NCBI GenBank assembly: GCA_964244115.1
Contig: CAXTHM010000002.1
Coordinates: forward strand, 1 to 64,000
Reading direction: 5' to 3'
Length of the DNA: 64,000 nt
DNA from: CADCWK01 sp964244115
GTDB lineage: Bacteria > Chloroflexota > Chloroflexia > Thermomicrobiales > UBA6265
Part shown: positions 8,662 to 16,139 of the stretch, one piece after another
Layout: every line of letters begins with the position of its first letter
Numbering within the stretch: position 1 is the stretch's first letter
Notes under the pieces: model-generated
The model's database searches: none
Seen by the model: only the letters and a program-made list of their open reading frames with translations
Told to the model about the DNA's origin: nothing
Made by a program: the position numbers and the translations under genes

Positions 8662-8671
8662 TATATAGTGG
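8656..8671 (-). promoter_or_regulatory. NrdR-type box overlapping nrdA -35
   Basis: The minus-strand 16-mer CCACTATATATTGACA matches the NrdR-box consensus ACACWATATAWTGTGT at its central core and overlaps the -35 hexamer. It is a striking AT-only patch in a GC-rich genome. NrdR is the conserved repressor of ribonucleotide reductase genes; its own gene is not in this window. Confidence 0.7.
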
Positions 8672-8685
8672 TCGTCGGACGAAGA

Positions 8686-8701
8686 CCTACCACGAATGGT
8701 A
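8686..8701 (-). promoter_or_regulatory. Possible second, degenerate NrdR box
   Basis: TACCATTCGTGGTAGG on the minus strand begins 30 bases upstream of the first box, close to the three-helical-turn spacing typical of paired NrdR boxes. It keeps the dyad ACCA/TGGT but not the AT-rich centre, so this is a weak call. Confidence 0.3.
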
Positions 8702-8745
8702 TGCGCATAATCCTCGACGCCTGCGGACAATGGCTGCCTGATGGG

Positions 8746-8947
8746 ATACGGAATCAGGGTAAGCGGTCGGTGGACCCGTGACCCCTCGGTGGCGGAGCAG
8801 ACCGCTCCCCCAGCCGGGGTGAACCTGCTCGCTCACCCGCTGACGCTGCTCTCGCTCCGCTGCGGCTCCCAGGTGCCCAGAGGGGGGAGCCGTATGCACC
8901 TGCGGGTACGCACCAGGCCTCAACCCGGAGTAACCCGGAGTCCGTAT
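8746..8947 (-). repeat. Dispersed palindromic repeat, copy A (full length)
   Basis: A 202-bp element bounded by imperfect inverted repeats: ATACGGAATCAGGGTAA at 8746-8762 and its near complement TAACCCGGAGTCCGTAT at 8931-8947 (about 14 of 17 pair). The core contains the family signature GGCGGAGCAGACC and GGTGCCCAGAGG, in the opposite orientation to the copies at 32663 and 56447. It encodes no evident protein. It fills the intergenic space between the nrd promoter and the terminator of the DapA-family gene. Confidence 0.75.
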
Positions 8948-8961
8948 GACACGAAAACACG

Positions 8962-8999
8962 GAAGCGCCGCTCGTCGGACGCACGACGAGCGGCGCTTC
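8962..8999 (-). terminator. Intrinsic terminator of DapA-family gene
   Basis: Perfect 16-bp stem (8962-8977 with 8984-8999) and a 6-base loop. On the minus strand it is followed by CGTGTTTTCG, so it is oriented to end transcription of the gene whose stop lies at 9031. Confidence 0.8.
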
Positions 9000-9030
9000 T
9001 CTCCCTAGGCGGATCTCGCTGGGTAGCGTC

Positions 9031-9951
9031 CTAGACGCTGGCCGGTGCCAGGTCGAACCGGGCGAGGTCGAGCGCCGCCATCGTCTCGGTCAGGTCCTCG
9101 GCGGTGCCGGCGTCCAGCACGGGGCCGGGCTTGATCACGTCGGCGTGGGTGATCAGGCCGCGACGGCGAAGGATCTCCTTGCGGATCGCCAGACCGAGCT
9201 TGGGCTGCCCCTCGAAGACGAGCAGCGGCAGGTACTGGTAGTACGTCCGGGCGGCGGCCTCGCGGTCGCCGGCCCGCCAGGCCGAGACGATCTCGACTAG
9301 CACCTCGGGGAAGGCGAAGCCGGTCATCGTCCCGGCGCTGCCCCGGCGCAGCTCATCGAGCAGATAGACGCCGCCCAGCCCGCCGAGGACCGAGACGTCG
9401 CGGTCGATCAACGCCAGCGTCTGGGCGGTGCGCTGCGGCGTCGGGACGTCCTCCAGCTTGATCGTCACGATCGACGGGACGGCGTTGGCGAGATCGGCCA
9501 TCGCCCTGGGCGTCATCGTGACGCCGTTGACGATCGGGTAGTCCTGCAGCACGATCGGGAGGTCGACCGCCTCGCCGATCGTCCGGTAGTGCTCCGTCAG
9601 CCCGGGGCCGGGCTGGAGGAACGTCGGCGGGGCGATCATCAGCCCGGCGGCACCGGCGTCGAGCGCCTCGCGGGAAGCGGCGATCGCGGCCGGTGTGCTG
9701 TCCCGCGACGTGCCGACGATGATCGGCACCCGCCCGGCGTTGACCTCCATGGCGACGGTGAGGACTTCGGTCCGCTGGGCGTCGGTCTGCTTCTGAGCCT
9801 CGCCGACGACGCCGAGGATGGTGATCCCCGTCACGCCCATCCGGATCGTCGCGTCGACCAGCCGGCGCAGACTGTCGATGTCGAGCTGGCCGTCCGGGAA
9901 GACCGGGGTCGCGAGGATGTTGTAGACGCCGACGAGTGGCTGCATCGTCAT
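9031..9951 (-). CDS. Dihydrodipicolinate synthase / N-acetylneuraminate lyase family protein
   Basis: Protein of 306 residues, a class I aldolase TIM barrel of the DapA/NanA family. The Schiff-base lysine is K165 (IVTIKLED) and the catalytic tyrosine is Y138 in LQDYP. The usual GTTGE phosphate/carboxylate loop reads GVVGE (E51). Because that loop departs from the DapA pattern (TTGE) and the gene stands alone, it is probably one of the many catabolic aldolase paralogs (keto-acid lyase or dehydratase) rather than the lysine-pathway enzyme. This subfamily assignment is inference. A strong hairpin terminator follows the stop codon. Confidence 0.88.
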   Translation of the reverse strand: MTMQPLVGVYNILATPVFPDGQLDIDSLRRLVDATIRMGVTGITILGVVGEAQKQTDAQRTEVLTVAMEVNAGRVPIIVGTSRDSTPAAIAASREALDAGAAGLMIAPPTFLQPGPGLTEHYRTIGEAVDLPIVLQDYPIVNGVTMTPRAMADLANAVPSIVTIKLEDVPTPQRTAQTLALIDRDVSVLGGLGGVYLLDELRRGSAGTMTGFAFPEVLVEIVSAWRAGDREAAARTYYQYLPLLVFEGQPKLGLAIRKEILRRRGLITHADVIKPGPVLDAGTAEDLTETMAALDLARFDLAPASV

Positions 9952-10019
9952 CTGGAGTTCTCCCGAGAAATGTGTAAGTAGGTGAGACGCGGATGCGTTT
10001 CAGGTCTGGGCGCCGATCC

Positions 10020-10060
10020 GTAGGGGCGGCCCTTGGGTCGTCCGGGCCGCCGCAGCGGCC
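10020..10060 (+). repeat. Short GTAGGGGCG dispersed repeat, copy 1
   Basis: A 41-bp GC-rich stretch starting GTAGGGGCGGCCC and ending GCCGCCGCAGCGGCC. Related sequences occur at 13083-13121 and, inverted, at 56666-56704. It lies just past the proline dehydrogenase stop and can form a GC-rich hairpin. Confidence 0.45.
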
Positions 10061-10077
10061 AGCGCCGTCAATCGTCG

Positions 10078-11103
10078 CTAACTGGGCCGGAACAGGCTCC
10101 GGGCGAAGTTCAGGACGTTGGCCGGCCGCTCGGCCAGGCGGCGCATGTAGAAGAAGTACCAGTCCGGGCCGAACGGCGCCGCGACGAGAACCCGGTACCC
10201 GCGTCTGACGAGGTCCTGCTGCAGGGCTGGCCGGATGCCGTAGAGCATCTGGAACTCGAACCGGTCCCGCGGGATCGCGTTGGCCTCGGTGTAGCGGATC
10301 ACCTGGTCGATCAGGCGCTCGTCGTGGGTCGCGATCGCCGTGAAGCTGTCCACGGCGAGCATCCGCTCGGCGAGACGCAGGTACGAGGCGTCGATCTCGG
10401 TCTTCTTCGGGTAGGAGACGGTGGGGGATTCGAGATAGGCGCCCTTGACCAGCCGCAGGTTCGGCCGGAGCGGGGCGATCGCCTCCAGGTCAGCCGCCGT
10501 CCGGTAGAGGTAGGACTGGAGCACCGTGCCGACGTTGTCGTGACCGGCGGCGCGGAGGCGCCGGTAGATCCGCAGCGTCGCGTCGACGCGGCCGAACTCC
10601 TCCATGTCGATCCGGACGACGTTGCCGTGCGACGCGGCGTGCGTGACGAGCCGCTCGACGTTCCGGTAGGCGGCGTCCTCGTCCAGATCCAGCCCGAGCT
10701 GGGTCAGCTTGACGGCCAGGTTGGTGTTCAGCCGCTCGGCCGCGATCCGGTCCAGGACGCCGATGTAGCTCTGGACGACCCGCCCGACGGCGGCCTCGTC
10801 ACGGATCGCCTCGCCGAGGATCGTCGTGTTGGTCCGCAGCCCGAGCCCGCTGAGGCGATGGAGGTTGGCGACCGCCTCGTCCAGCGTCGTGCCGGCGACG
10901 AAGTTCCCGGCCCCGAGCCGCATCCCGTAGCGCCGGACGAAGGCCGAGATCGGCCGGTTGTGGGTCGCGAGCAGGATGCCCTTCCGGAAGACCGGGTTGA
11001 GGCGACGGGCGAGCCGATCGGCCGGTCCGCCGACCGATGGCTGGGTGACGGCGAGCGGATCGACCTGAACGGGATGAGCGGGGGACACGTCAACGCTCGC
11101 CAT
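10078..11103 (-). CDS. Proline dehydrogenase
   Basis: Protein of 341 residues, the FAD-dependent monofunctional enzyme that oxidises L-proline to pyrroline-5-carboxylate. The start at 11103 is preferred because GAGGTGG lies 5 bases upstream. Recognisable PRODH barrel motifs are VRIDMEEFGRVDATLRIY, RLVKGAYLE, FEFQMLYGIRP and the closing WYFFYMRRLAERPANVLNF, which carries the substrate-binding Arg pair (RR). It is downstream of the P5C dehydrogenase gene on the same strand with a 74-bp gap, so the two steps of proline-to-glutamate oxidation are encoded together. Confidence 0.93.
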   Translation of the reverse strand: MASVDVSPAHPVQVDPLAVTQPSVGGPADRLARRLNPVFRKGILLATHNRPISAFVRRYGMRLGAGNFVAGTTLDEAVANLHRLSGLGLRTNTTILGEAIRDEAAVGRVVQSYIGVLDRIAAERLNTNLAVKLTQLGLDLDEDAAYRNVERLVTHAASHGNVVRIDMEEFGRVDATLRIYRRLRAAGHDNVGTVLQSYLYRTAADLEAIAPLRPNLRLVKGAYLESPTVSYPKKTEIDASYLRLAERMLAVDSFTAIATHDERLIDQVIRYTEANAIPRDRFEFQMLYGIRPALQQDLVRRGYRVLVAAPFGPDWYFFYMRRLAERPANVLNFARSLFRPS

Positions 11104-11177
11104 GGGAACCACCTCGCCACCGTCGTGGCCATGCGCGGTGCCGATCGCCGGACTGCCCGGCTTGGCACCGCGGGACG

Positions 11178-12743
11178 CTACTGGACGCGCTCGCCGATCG
11201 CCTTGGCATAGACATAATTGTGGAGATAGTCGGGGCCACCGGCCTTGGAGTTGGTGCCGCTCAGCTTGATCCCCGCGAACGGATGGATGCCGACCATCGC
11301 TCCGGTGCACTTCCGGTTGAAGTAGAGGTTGCCGACCTCCGCCTCGTCGCGGGCCCGTTCGAGCAGCGCCCGGTCCCTGGCGTAGACGGAGCCGGTCAGG
11401 CCGTACTCGCTGTCGTTGAAGATGTCGAGCGCCTCGTCGAAGCTCTCGACCTTCACGATCGCGAGGACCGGACCGAAGATCTCCTCGCAGGCGATCCGGG
11501 CGGTCCGGGGGACGTCGGCGTAGATCGTCGGCGGGATGTAGTACCCGCCCTCCAGCCCGGTCGGGACCTCGCCCTGGTAGGCCAGCCGACCCTCGCTGGC
11601 GCCGATCTCGATGTACTGGCGGATCGACTCGTACTGACTCGCGTCGACCACCGCGCCGACCGTCGCGTCGCCACTGACCCCGGAGCCGACCGTGACGAGC
11701 CGCTCGGTCCGCTCGACGACGCCGGCCACGACCGCGTCGTAGACATCGGCATGGACGAGGGCCCGGGAGCAGGCCGAGCACTTCTGACCCTGGAAACCCC
11801 AGGCGGACGTAACGATGCCCTCGACCGCCGCGTCGATGTCCGCCGAGGCGTCGACGATGATCGCGTCCTTGCCACCCAGTTCAGCCGTGACGCGCTTCAG
11901 CCATCGCTGGCCGGGCTGGACCTTCGCCGCCTTCTCGAAGATCCGGACGCCGACGGCCTTGGACCCGGTGAAGGCGATGAAGCGGATCTTGGCATGTTCG
12001 ACCATCAGGTCGCCGATCTCGCCGCCGTCACCGGGGACGAAGTTGACCACGCCGGCCGGCGCGCCGGCTTCCTCCATGATCTCGAACATCTTGTAGCCGA
12101 TCACCGGCGTGTTGCTGGCCGGCTTCAGGATGACCGTGTTGCCGACGGCGACCGGCGCCATCGTCATGCCGGTCAGGATCGCGCAGGGGAAGTTCCAGGG
12201 CGGGATCACGCTGCCGACGCCGAGCGGCAGGTACTTGTAGTCCGTGATCTCGTTGGGCAGATGCGCCAGATCGGCTGGCAGATCCAGCTTGAGCGCCTGA
12301 CGACCGTACCATTCGAGGAAGTCGATCGCCTCGGAGACCTCGCCCTCGGCCTCGTCCCACGCCTTGTCGAGTTCGTAGACCAGCCAGGCCGACAGCGTCA
12401 GCTTGCGCTGCCGGAGCAGGCCGGCCATCCGGAACAGCACACTGGCCCGGCCCTCGACGCTCATCTTCCGCCAGTCCGCGAAGGCCCGCTCTCCGGCGGT
12501 GATCGCGTCCTCGACGTCAGCGGCCGTCGCCTTGGCGACCTCGCCGACGAGCTGGTCCGGGCGGCCGGGGTTGACCGAGCGAATCCACTGGCCGCTCTCC
12601 CGCCGCTCGCCCCCGATCACGATCGGGTAGCGCTGGCCGAGCTGCGACTCGACCTCCTTCAGGGCGGCGAGCATCGCCTCCCGGCTGGCTGGCTCGGTGA
12701 AGTCGACGGACGGCTCGGTGGTGAACGGTGCGCGCATGGACAT
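11178..12743 (-). CDS. pruA: 1-pyrroline-5-carboxylate (glutamate semialdehyde) dehydrogenase
   Basis: Protein of 521 residues of the aldehyde dehydrogenase superfamily, oxidising glutamate semialdehyde to glutamate with NAD. Visible motifs: PPWNFPCAI (oxyanion Asn184), FTGSKAVGV, TAELGGKDA with the general base E288, and GQKCSACSR with the nucleophile C322, followed by EEIFGPVLAI and the P5CDH-typical C-terminus FAGIKLSGTNSKAGG. Length is standard for the monofunctional enzyme. The first ATG is kept: GGAGG lies 13 bases upstream, a slightly long spacing, and 6 bases further from the next ATG. First gene of the proline operon. Confidence 0.95.
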   Translation of the reverse strand: MSMRAPFTTEPSVDFTEPASREAMLAALKEVESQLGQRYPIVIGGERRESGQWIRSVNPGRPDQLVGEVAKATAADVEDAITAGERAFADWRKMSVEGRASVLFRMAGLLRQRKLTLSAWLVYELDKAWDEAEGEVSEAIDFLEWYGRQALKLDLPADLAHLPNEITDYKYLPLGVGSVIPPWNFPCAILTGMTMAPVAVGNTVILKPASNTPVIGYKMFEIMEEAGAPAGVVNFVPGDGGEIGDLMVEHAKIRFIAFTGSKAVGVRIFEKAAKVQPGQRWLKRVTAELGGKDAIIVDASADIDAAVEGIVTSAWGFQGQKCSACSRALVHADVYDAVVAGVVERTERLVTVGSGVSGDATVGAVVDASQYESIRQYIEIGASEGRLAYQGEVPTGLEGGYYIPPTIYADVPRTARIACEEIFGPVLAIVKVESFDEALDIFNDSEYGLTGSVYARDRALLERARDEAEVGNLYFNRKCTGAMVGIHPFAGIKLSGTNSKAGGPDYLHNYVYAKAIGERVQ

Positions 12744-12965
12744 AAGTGTCTAGTGTCCTCCGGTTTGGCGGGCATGGTCGGCCAGCCACGATCTGTCGCG
12801 ATGCCCGTAGGATACCGCCAACGCCGAGCGCCCGAGGGTTGGCTTTGGCGTCGCTGGCGGACGTCGGGTCACGCCCTTGGTCTGACCGGCGCCCGCAGGC
12901 GCCATCGTTCGCTGGGTGATAACGACGCTGGTCAGGTCGGTGAGCAACTTCATAACGCTCTGTTG

Positions 12966-13036
12966 GCGAGCAGACCCCTCCCCAACCCCTCCCCGGCTCG
13001 TTTCGCGCTGCGGCGCTCACGCCCGGAGAGGGGCTT
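12966..13036 (-). repeat. Palindromic repeat family, copy E (partial)
   Basis: Contains GCGAGCAGACCCCTCCCC, CCTCCCCGGCTCG, GCTCAC and CCCGGAGAGGGGC, matching the core of the 56447 copy in reverse orientation but without the terminal inverted repeats. A decayed or internally deleted copy. Confidence 0.5.
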
Positions 13037-13082
13037 CCACAGGTCGGCTTCACGTTCCTAAGATTGACGGCGAGGTAATCCT

Positions 13083-13121
13083 GTAGGGGCGACGCTTGCG
13101 AGCCCGGCCGCCGCAGCGGCC
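13083..13121 (+). repeat. Short GTAGGGGCG dispersed repeat, copy 2
   Basis: GTAGGGGCGACGCTTGCGAG followed by CCCGGCCGCCGCAGCGGCC, sharing both ends with the copy at 10020-10060. Confidence 0.45.
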
Positions 13122-13271
13122 TTCGACGTCAGGCGAGACGGTGCTTGCGTTCGAGGTGCCGAATCCAAATCACGCTGTTTGCCAACTCATGGACCGTTGT
13201 GCGGAATGGCGCCTCGCAGCGCGAACGACCTCAAGGGTCGGACCTACGGTTGCCATCAAACGCTCGTTCGA

Positions 13272-15698
13272 CTACCGAAGGTCGAGGGCCAGCAGCCCGG
13301 CGTTGACGATGGTGTCGGCGTCGATGCCGACCTGCTCGTACAGCTCGCCGCGGGAGCCGGACTGGCCGAACTCGTCCACGCCGAGCGGAACGACCGGGGC
13401 GCCCCAGACCGAGCCGAGGAAGGCCAGTGAATGGGAGGCGGCGTCCTGGACGGTCACGATCGGGGCGCGACGGTCGGAACCGGGGAACAGCGTCTCCAGG
13501 TGGCCGTGATCGTGGCCGGCCCGGGCGTCGCGCATCTGGGCGGAGCGAGCCGTCCGGCCGGCACGATAGAGGCGGTCGGCGCTGGTGACGTTGATGACGT
13601 TGACGGCGACGCCCTCGCTCTGGAGGACGCGAGCGGCGGCGATGGCTTCCGGGACCATGATCCCGCCGACGGCGATCGTGACCGCGTCCTCGCCGGGGAG
13701 GTCCGGCGTCTCGACGTGGCGGTCGACGATCCGGTAGCCGCCGGCGAGGACCTGGCGGCGCAGCTCGGCCTCGCCCAGCCGGGCCAGCGGCTCGGCGAAC
13801 AGGCTCTGGTCGATCGGCTTGGTCGAGAGGCGCAGGTACGTCGACTGGCCATGCTCGCGGTCGAGGCACTGGCCGATCGCGTCGAGCAGCACCCAGTCGA
13901 CCTCGCGCCCGAAGGCCGGTTCGTAGAAGCGCAGGTTGGGCAGTTCGATCCCGAGCGACGCCGTCACCGAGCTCTGGTGGGCGCCGCCCTCCGGGCTAAG
14001 CGAGACGCCGGCCGGGGTGCCGGCGAAGATCATCCGGGACCTGATGTAGAGGCCGTAGATCAGCGCGTCCAGGCCCCGGCAGACAAACGGATCGTAGACC
14101 GTTCCGATCGGGATCAGGGGCTGCCCGATCAGCTCCTCGGCCAGCCCGAACTGGCTGAGAGCCATGAACAGGTTCATCTCGGAGATGCCGAACTCGATGT
14201 GCTGGCCGGTGGGGGAGGGGCGCCAGCGCAGCATCCGCTGCTGGTTGTCCTCGTAGTGGGTGGTCTCCTCGGCCGCGAAGACGCCGACCTTGTTGATCCA
14301 GCCGGAGAGGTGGGTCGAGGTCGCGACGTCGGGCGACATCGTCACGATCCGCTCGCCGATGCCGGGCAGGTCGCCCGCCCGGAGCAGGGCGCGGCCGAAC
14401 GCCTCCTGCGTCGAGGTCTGCTTCGGGTGCCGACTCTCGATGTCGTCCGGCAGCGCGTCGACCGGCACGGTGGCCCTGCGGCCGGGCTGGGCGAGCTCGG
14501 CCCCGCGGGCCAGGCAGAGCCGTCCGGCCGCCGACTCCGGGTCGAACGAGGCCCAGGGGTCGCTCTCCGACGCGCCGAGGCGGGGCCGGAGCTCATCCAC
14601 CTGCTGGGCGGACAGGAGCTGGGAGTGGTTGAGCGGGTCGGCCGCCATCGGCAGTCCCCAGCCCTTGACGGTGTAGGCGAACAGGACGACGGGCGCGTCG
14701 GTCAGGCGGTCGGCCTGCCGGAAGAGGTCGAGGAGGGTGACGAGGTCGTGGCCACCGAGGTTGGCGACCGTCGCCTGGAGGTCGTCGTCCGCGATCTCGG
14801 CGACGGCGGCCAGGATGCCGTCGTGATCCGGGGAGGCCGGGTTGCCGGCCAGCCGCTCGCGCAGGGAGGTCGGGTCAGTCGTCCGGACCAGCGCCTGGTA
14901 CTCCTCGTTGGGCATCTCGTCGATCCGGCGGCGGAGCGAGTCGCCGTGGGTGCCGGCCATCAGCTCGCCGAGGCGCGTGCCGTACTTGGCTTCGAGGACA
15001 TGCCAGCCCGCGGCCCCGAACAGTCCCTTGAGCCGCTCGGCCTTGATGCCGGGGATGACGCGGTCGAGGCTCTGGCGGTTGAGGTCGACGATCAGCATGA
15101 CGTTGCCGAGCCGTTGGACCGACTCGTCGATCACCGTCTCCCAGATGTTGCCCTCGTCCAGCTCGGCGTCGCCGATCAGGGAGATGAAGCGCCCGGATGA
15201 GACCTGGCCGAAGCGGCGCTCGGCGTACTCGCTCGCCATCGAGGCGAAGATCGGGGCGACGGCGCCGAGCCCGACCGACCCCGTCGAGAAGTCGACTGGG
15301 TCCGGGTCCTTGGTCCGCGACGGGTAGGACTGGAGCCCGCCGTACTGGCGCAGCATGGTGAGATAACTCCGGTCGAGCTGGCCAAGCAGGTACTGGATGG
15401 AATGGTAGGCCGGTGAGGCGTGGGGCTTGATCGAGACGCGGTCCCCGGCGCGGAGATGATGGAAGTAGAGCGCCGTCAGGATGGTCACGACCGACGCCGA
15501 CGATGCCTGGTGGCCGCCGACCTTGGTCGGCTTGTCCGGGTTGGGTCGGACGTTGTTGGCATGATGGATCATCAGCGTCGAGAGCCAGAGGATCCGGCGC
15601 TCGATCTCGCGAAGGGTGTCGAGGTTCTCCGGCACCACCAGGGAGTGTGTGGCCGACCGCGACGGTGACGGGTTCAAGGGTCGTTCGGTCGTCGTCAT
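13272..15698 (-). CDS. AceE-like transketolase-family enzyme (pyruvate dehydrogenase E1 type)
   Basis: Protein of 808 residues of the thiamine-diphosphate transketolase superfamily, with fused PP-type, Pyr-type and C-terminal domains as in homodimeric pyruvate dehydrogenase E1 (AceE). Residues about 49-110 (VRPNPDKPTKVGGHQASSAS and KPHASPAYHS) and the ThDP/Mg motif starting G176-D-A-E-L and ending D-L-N207-R-Q follow the AceE pattern; FGISEMNLFM is the Pyr-domain glutamate region. It is about 80 residues shorter than typical AceE, and the motif reads GDA instead of GDG. No E2/E3 genes are adjacent, so use in a classical complex is unproven. The start is the first ATG; no strong ribosome site stands out. 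Confidence 0.82.
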   Translation of the reverse strand: MTTTERPLNPSPSRSATHSLVVPENLDTLREIERRILWLSTLMIHHANNVRPNPDKPTKVGGHQASSASVVTILTALYFHHLRAGDRVSIKPHASPAYHSIQYLLGQLDRSYLTMLRQYGGLQSYPSRTKDPDPVDFSTGSVGLGAVAPIFASMASEYAERRFGQVSSGRFISLIGDAELDEGNIWETVIDESVQRLGNVMLIVDLNRQSLDRVIPGIKAERLKGLFGAAGWHVLEAKYGTRLGELMAGTHGDSLRRRIDEMPNEEYQALVRTTDPTSLRERLAGNPASPDHDGILAAVAEIADDDLQATVANLGGHDLVTLLDLFRQADRLTDAPVVLFAYTVKGWGLPMAADPLNHSQLLSAQQVDELRPRLGASESDPWASFDPESAAGRLCLARGAELAQPGRRATVPVDALPDDIESRHPKQTSTQEAFGRALLRAGDLPGIGERIVTMSPDVATSTHLSGWINKVGVFAAEETTHYEDNQQRMLRWRPSPTGQHIEFGISEMNLFMALSQFGLAEELIGQPLIPIGTVYDPFVCRGLDALIYGLYIRSRMIFAGTPAGVSLSPEGGAHQSSVTASLGIELPNLRFYEPAFGREVDWVLLDAIGQCLDREHGQSTYLRLSTKPIDQSLFAEPLARLGEAELRRQVLAGGYRIVDRHVETPDLPGEDAVTIAVGGIMVPEAIAAARVLQSEGVAVNVINVTSADRLYRAGRTARSAQMRDARAGHDHGHLETLFPGSDRRAPIVTVQDAASHSLAFLGSVWGAPVVPLGVDEFGQSGSRGELYEQVGIDADTIVNAGLLALDLR

Positions 15699-16139
15699 GG
15701 TGCTCCGTCCTGCTGTCCCGGACGTGCGATCGCCTCGCCGGGGTGAGCCTGTCGATCGTCCCGACGTGACGATGGGTCCGGGCGGTCGGGCCGGGGTCGG
15801 CTCCGCCGAACTCCCGCCCGGTCGTCGGTCGATCGTCCGCTACCGCAATGGTACGGGATCGCGACGGAGATTCGGCCAGCGTCACGGGGTGTCGACCGGA
15901 CCACCGGGCGGGTCGGCGATCCTCCCGCCGGGCTGGTGCCGTTCCTGCGTGACGTCACCCGGATGCCGGGAGACGCGATACAATCGCTCCCGCCTGCTGG
16001 TCGGCGCGCTGCGTCTCCGGACGTTCCCGGCTAACCGGGCCGTGCGCCATCCGACGCCGTCGGACCCCGGCGCGATCCACCCCGGCGCCCCAACCCCGAG
16101 AGACCCAGCCGCCTCAGCTCAAGGAGCCTTCGACTCACC
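15699..16139. other. 441-bp divergent intergenic region
   Basis: Lies between the divergent AceE-like and ABC exporter genes. On the plus strand it holds a TACAAT -10-like hexamer (15979-15984) and, about 20 bp upstream, the perfect palindrome GTGACGTCAC (15949-15958). No coding frame is supported. Confidence 0.5.
15949..15984 (+). promoter_or_regulatory. Candidate promoter/operator for ABC exporter
   Basis: TACAAT at 15979-15984 is a near-consensus -10. No good -35 hexamer lies 17 bp upstream, but the 10-bp palindrome GTGACGTCAC at 15949-15958 covers that position, as an activator or repressor site would. The call rests on these two motifs only. Confidence 0.3.

Larger units (their letters stand above)
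12744..13271. other. 528-bp intergenic region with partial repeats
   Basis: Separates the proline operon from the AceE-like gene; both are on the minus strand. It contains a partial copy of the palindromic repeat family (12966-13036) and a copy of the GTAGGGGCG repeat (13083-13121). No convincing reading frame or promoter was found in the remainder. Confidence 0.6.
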
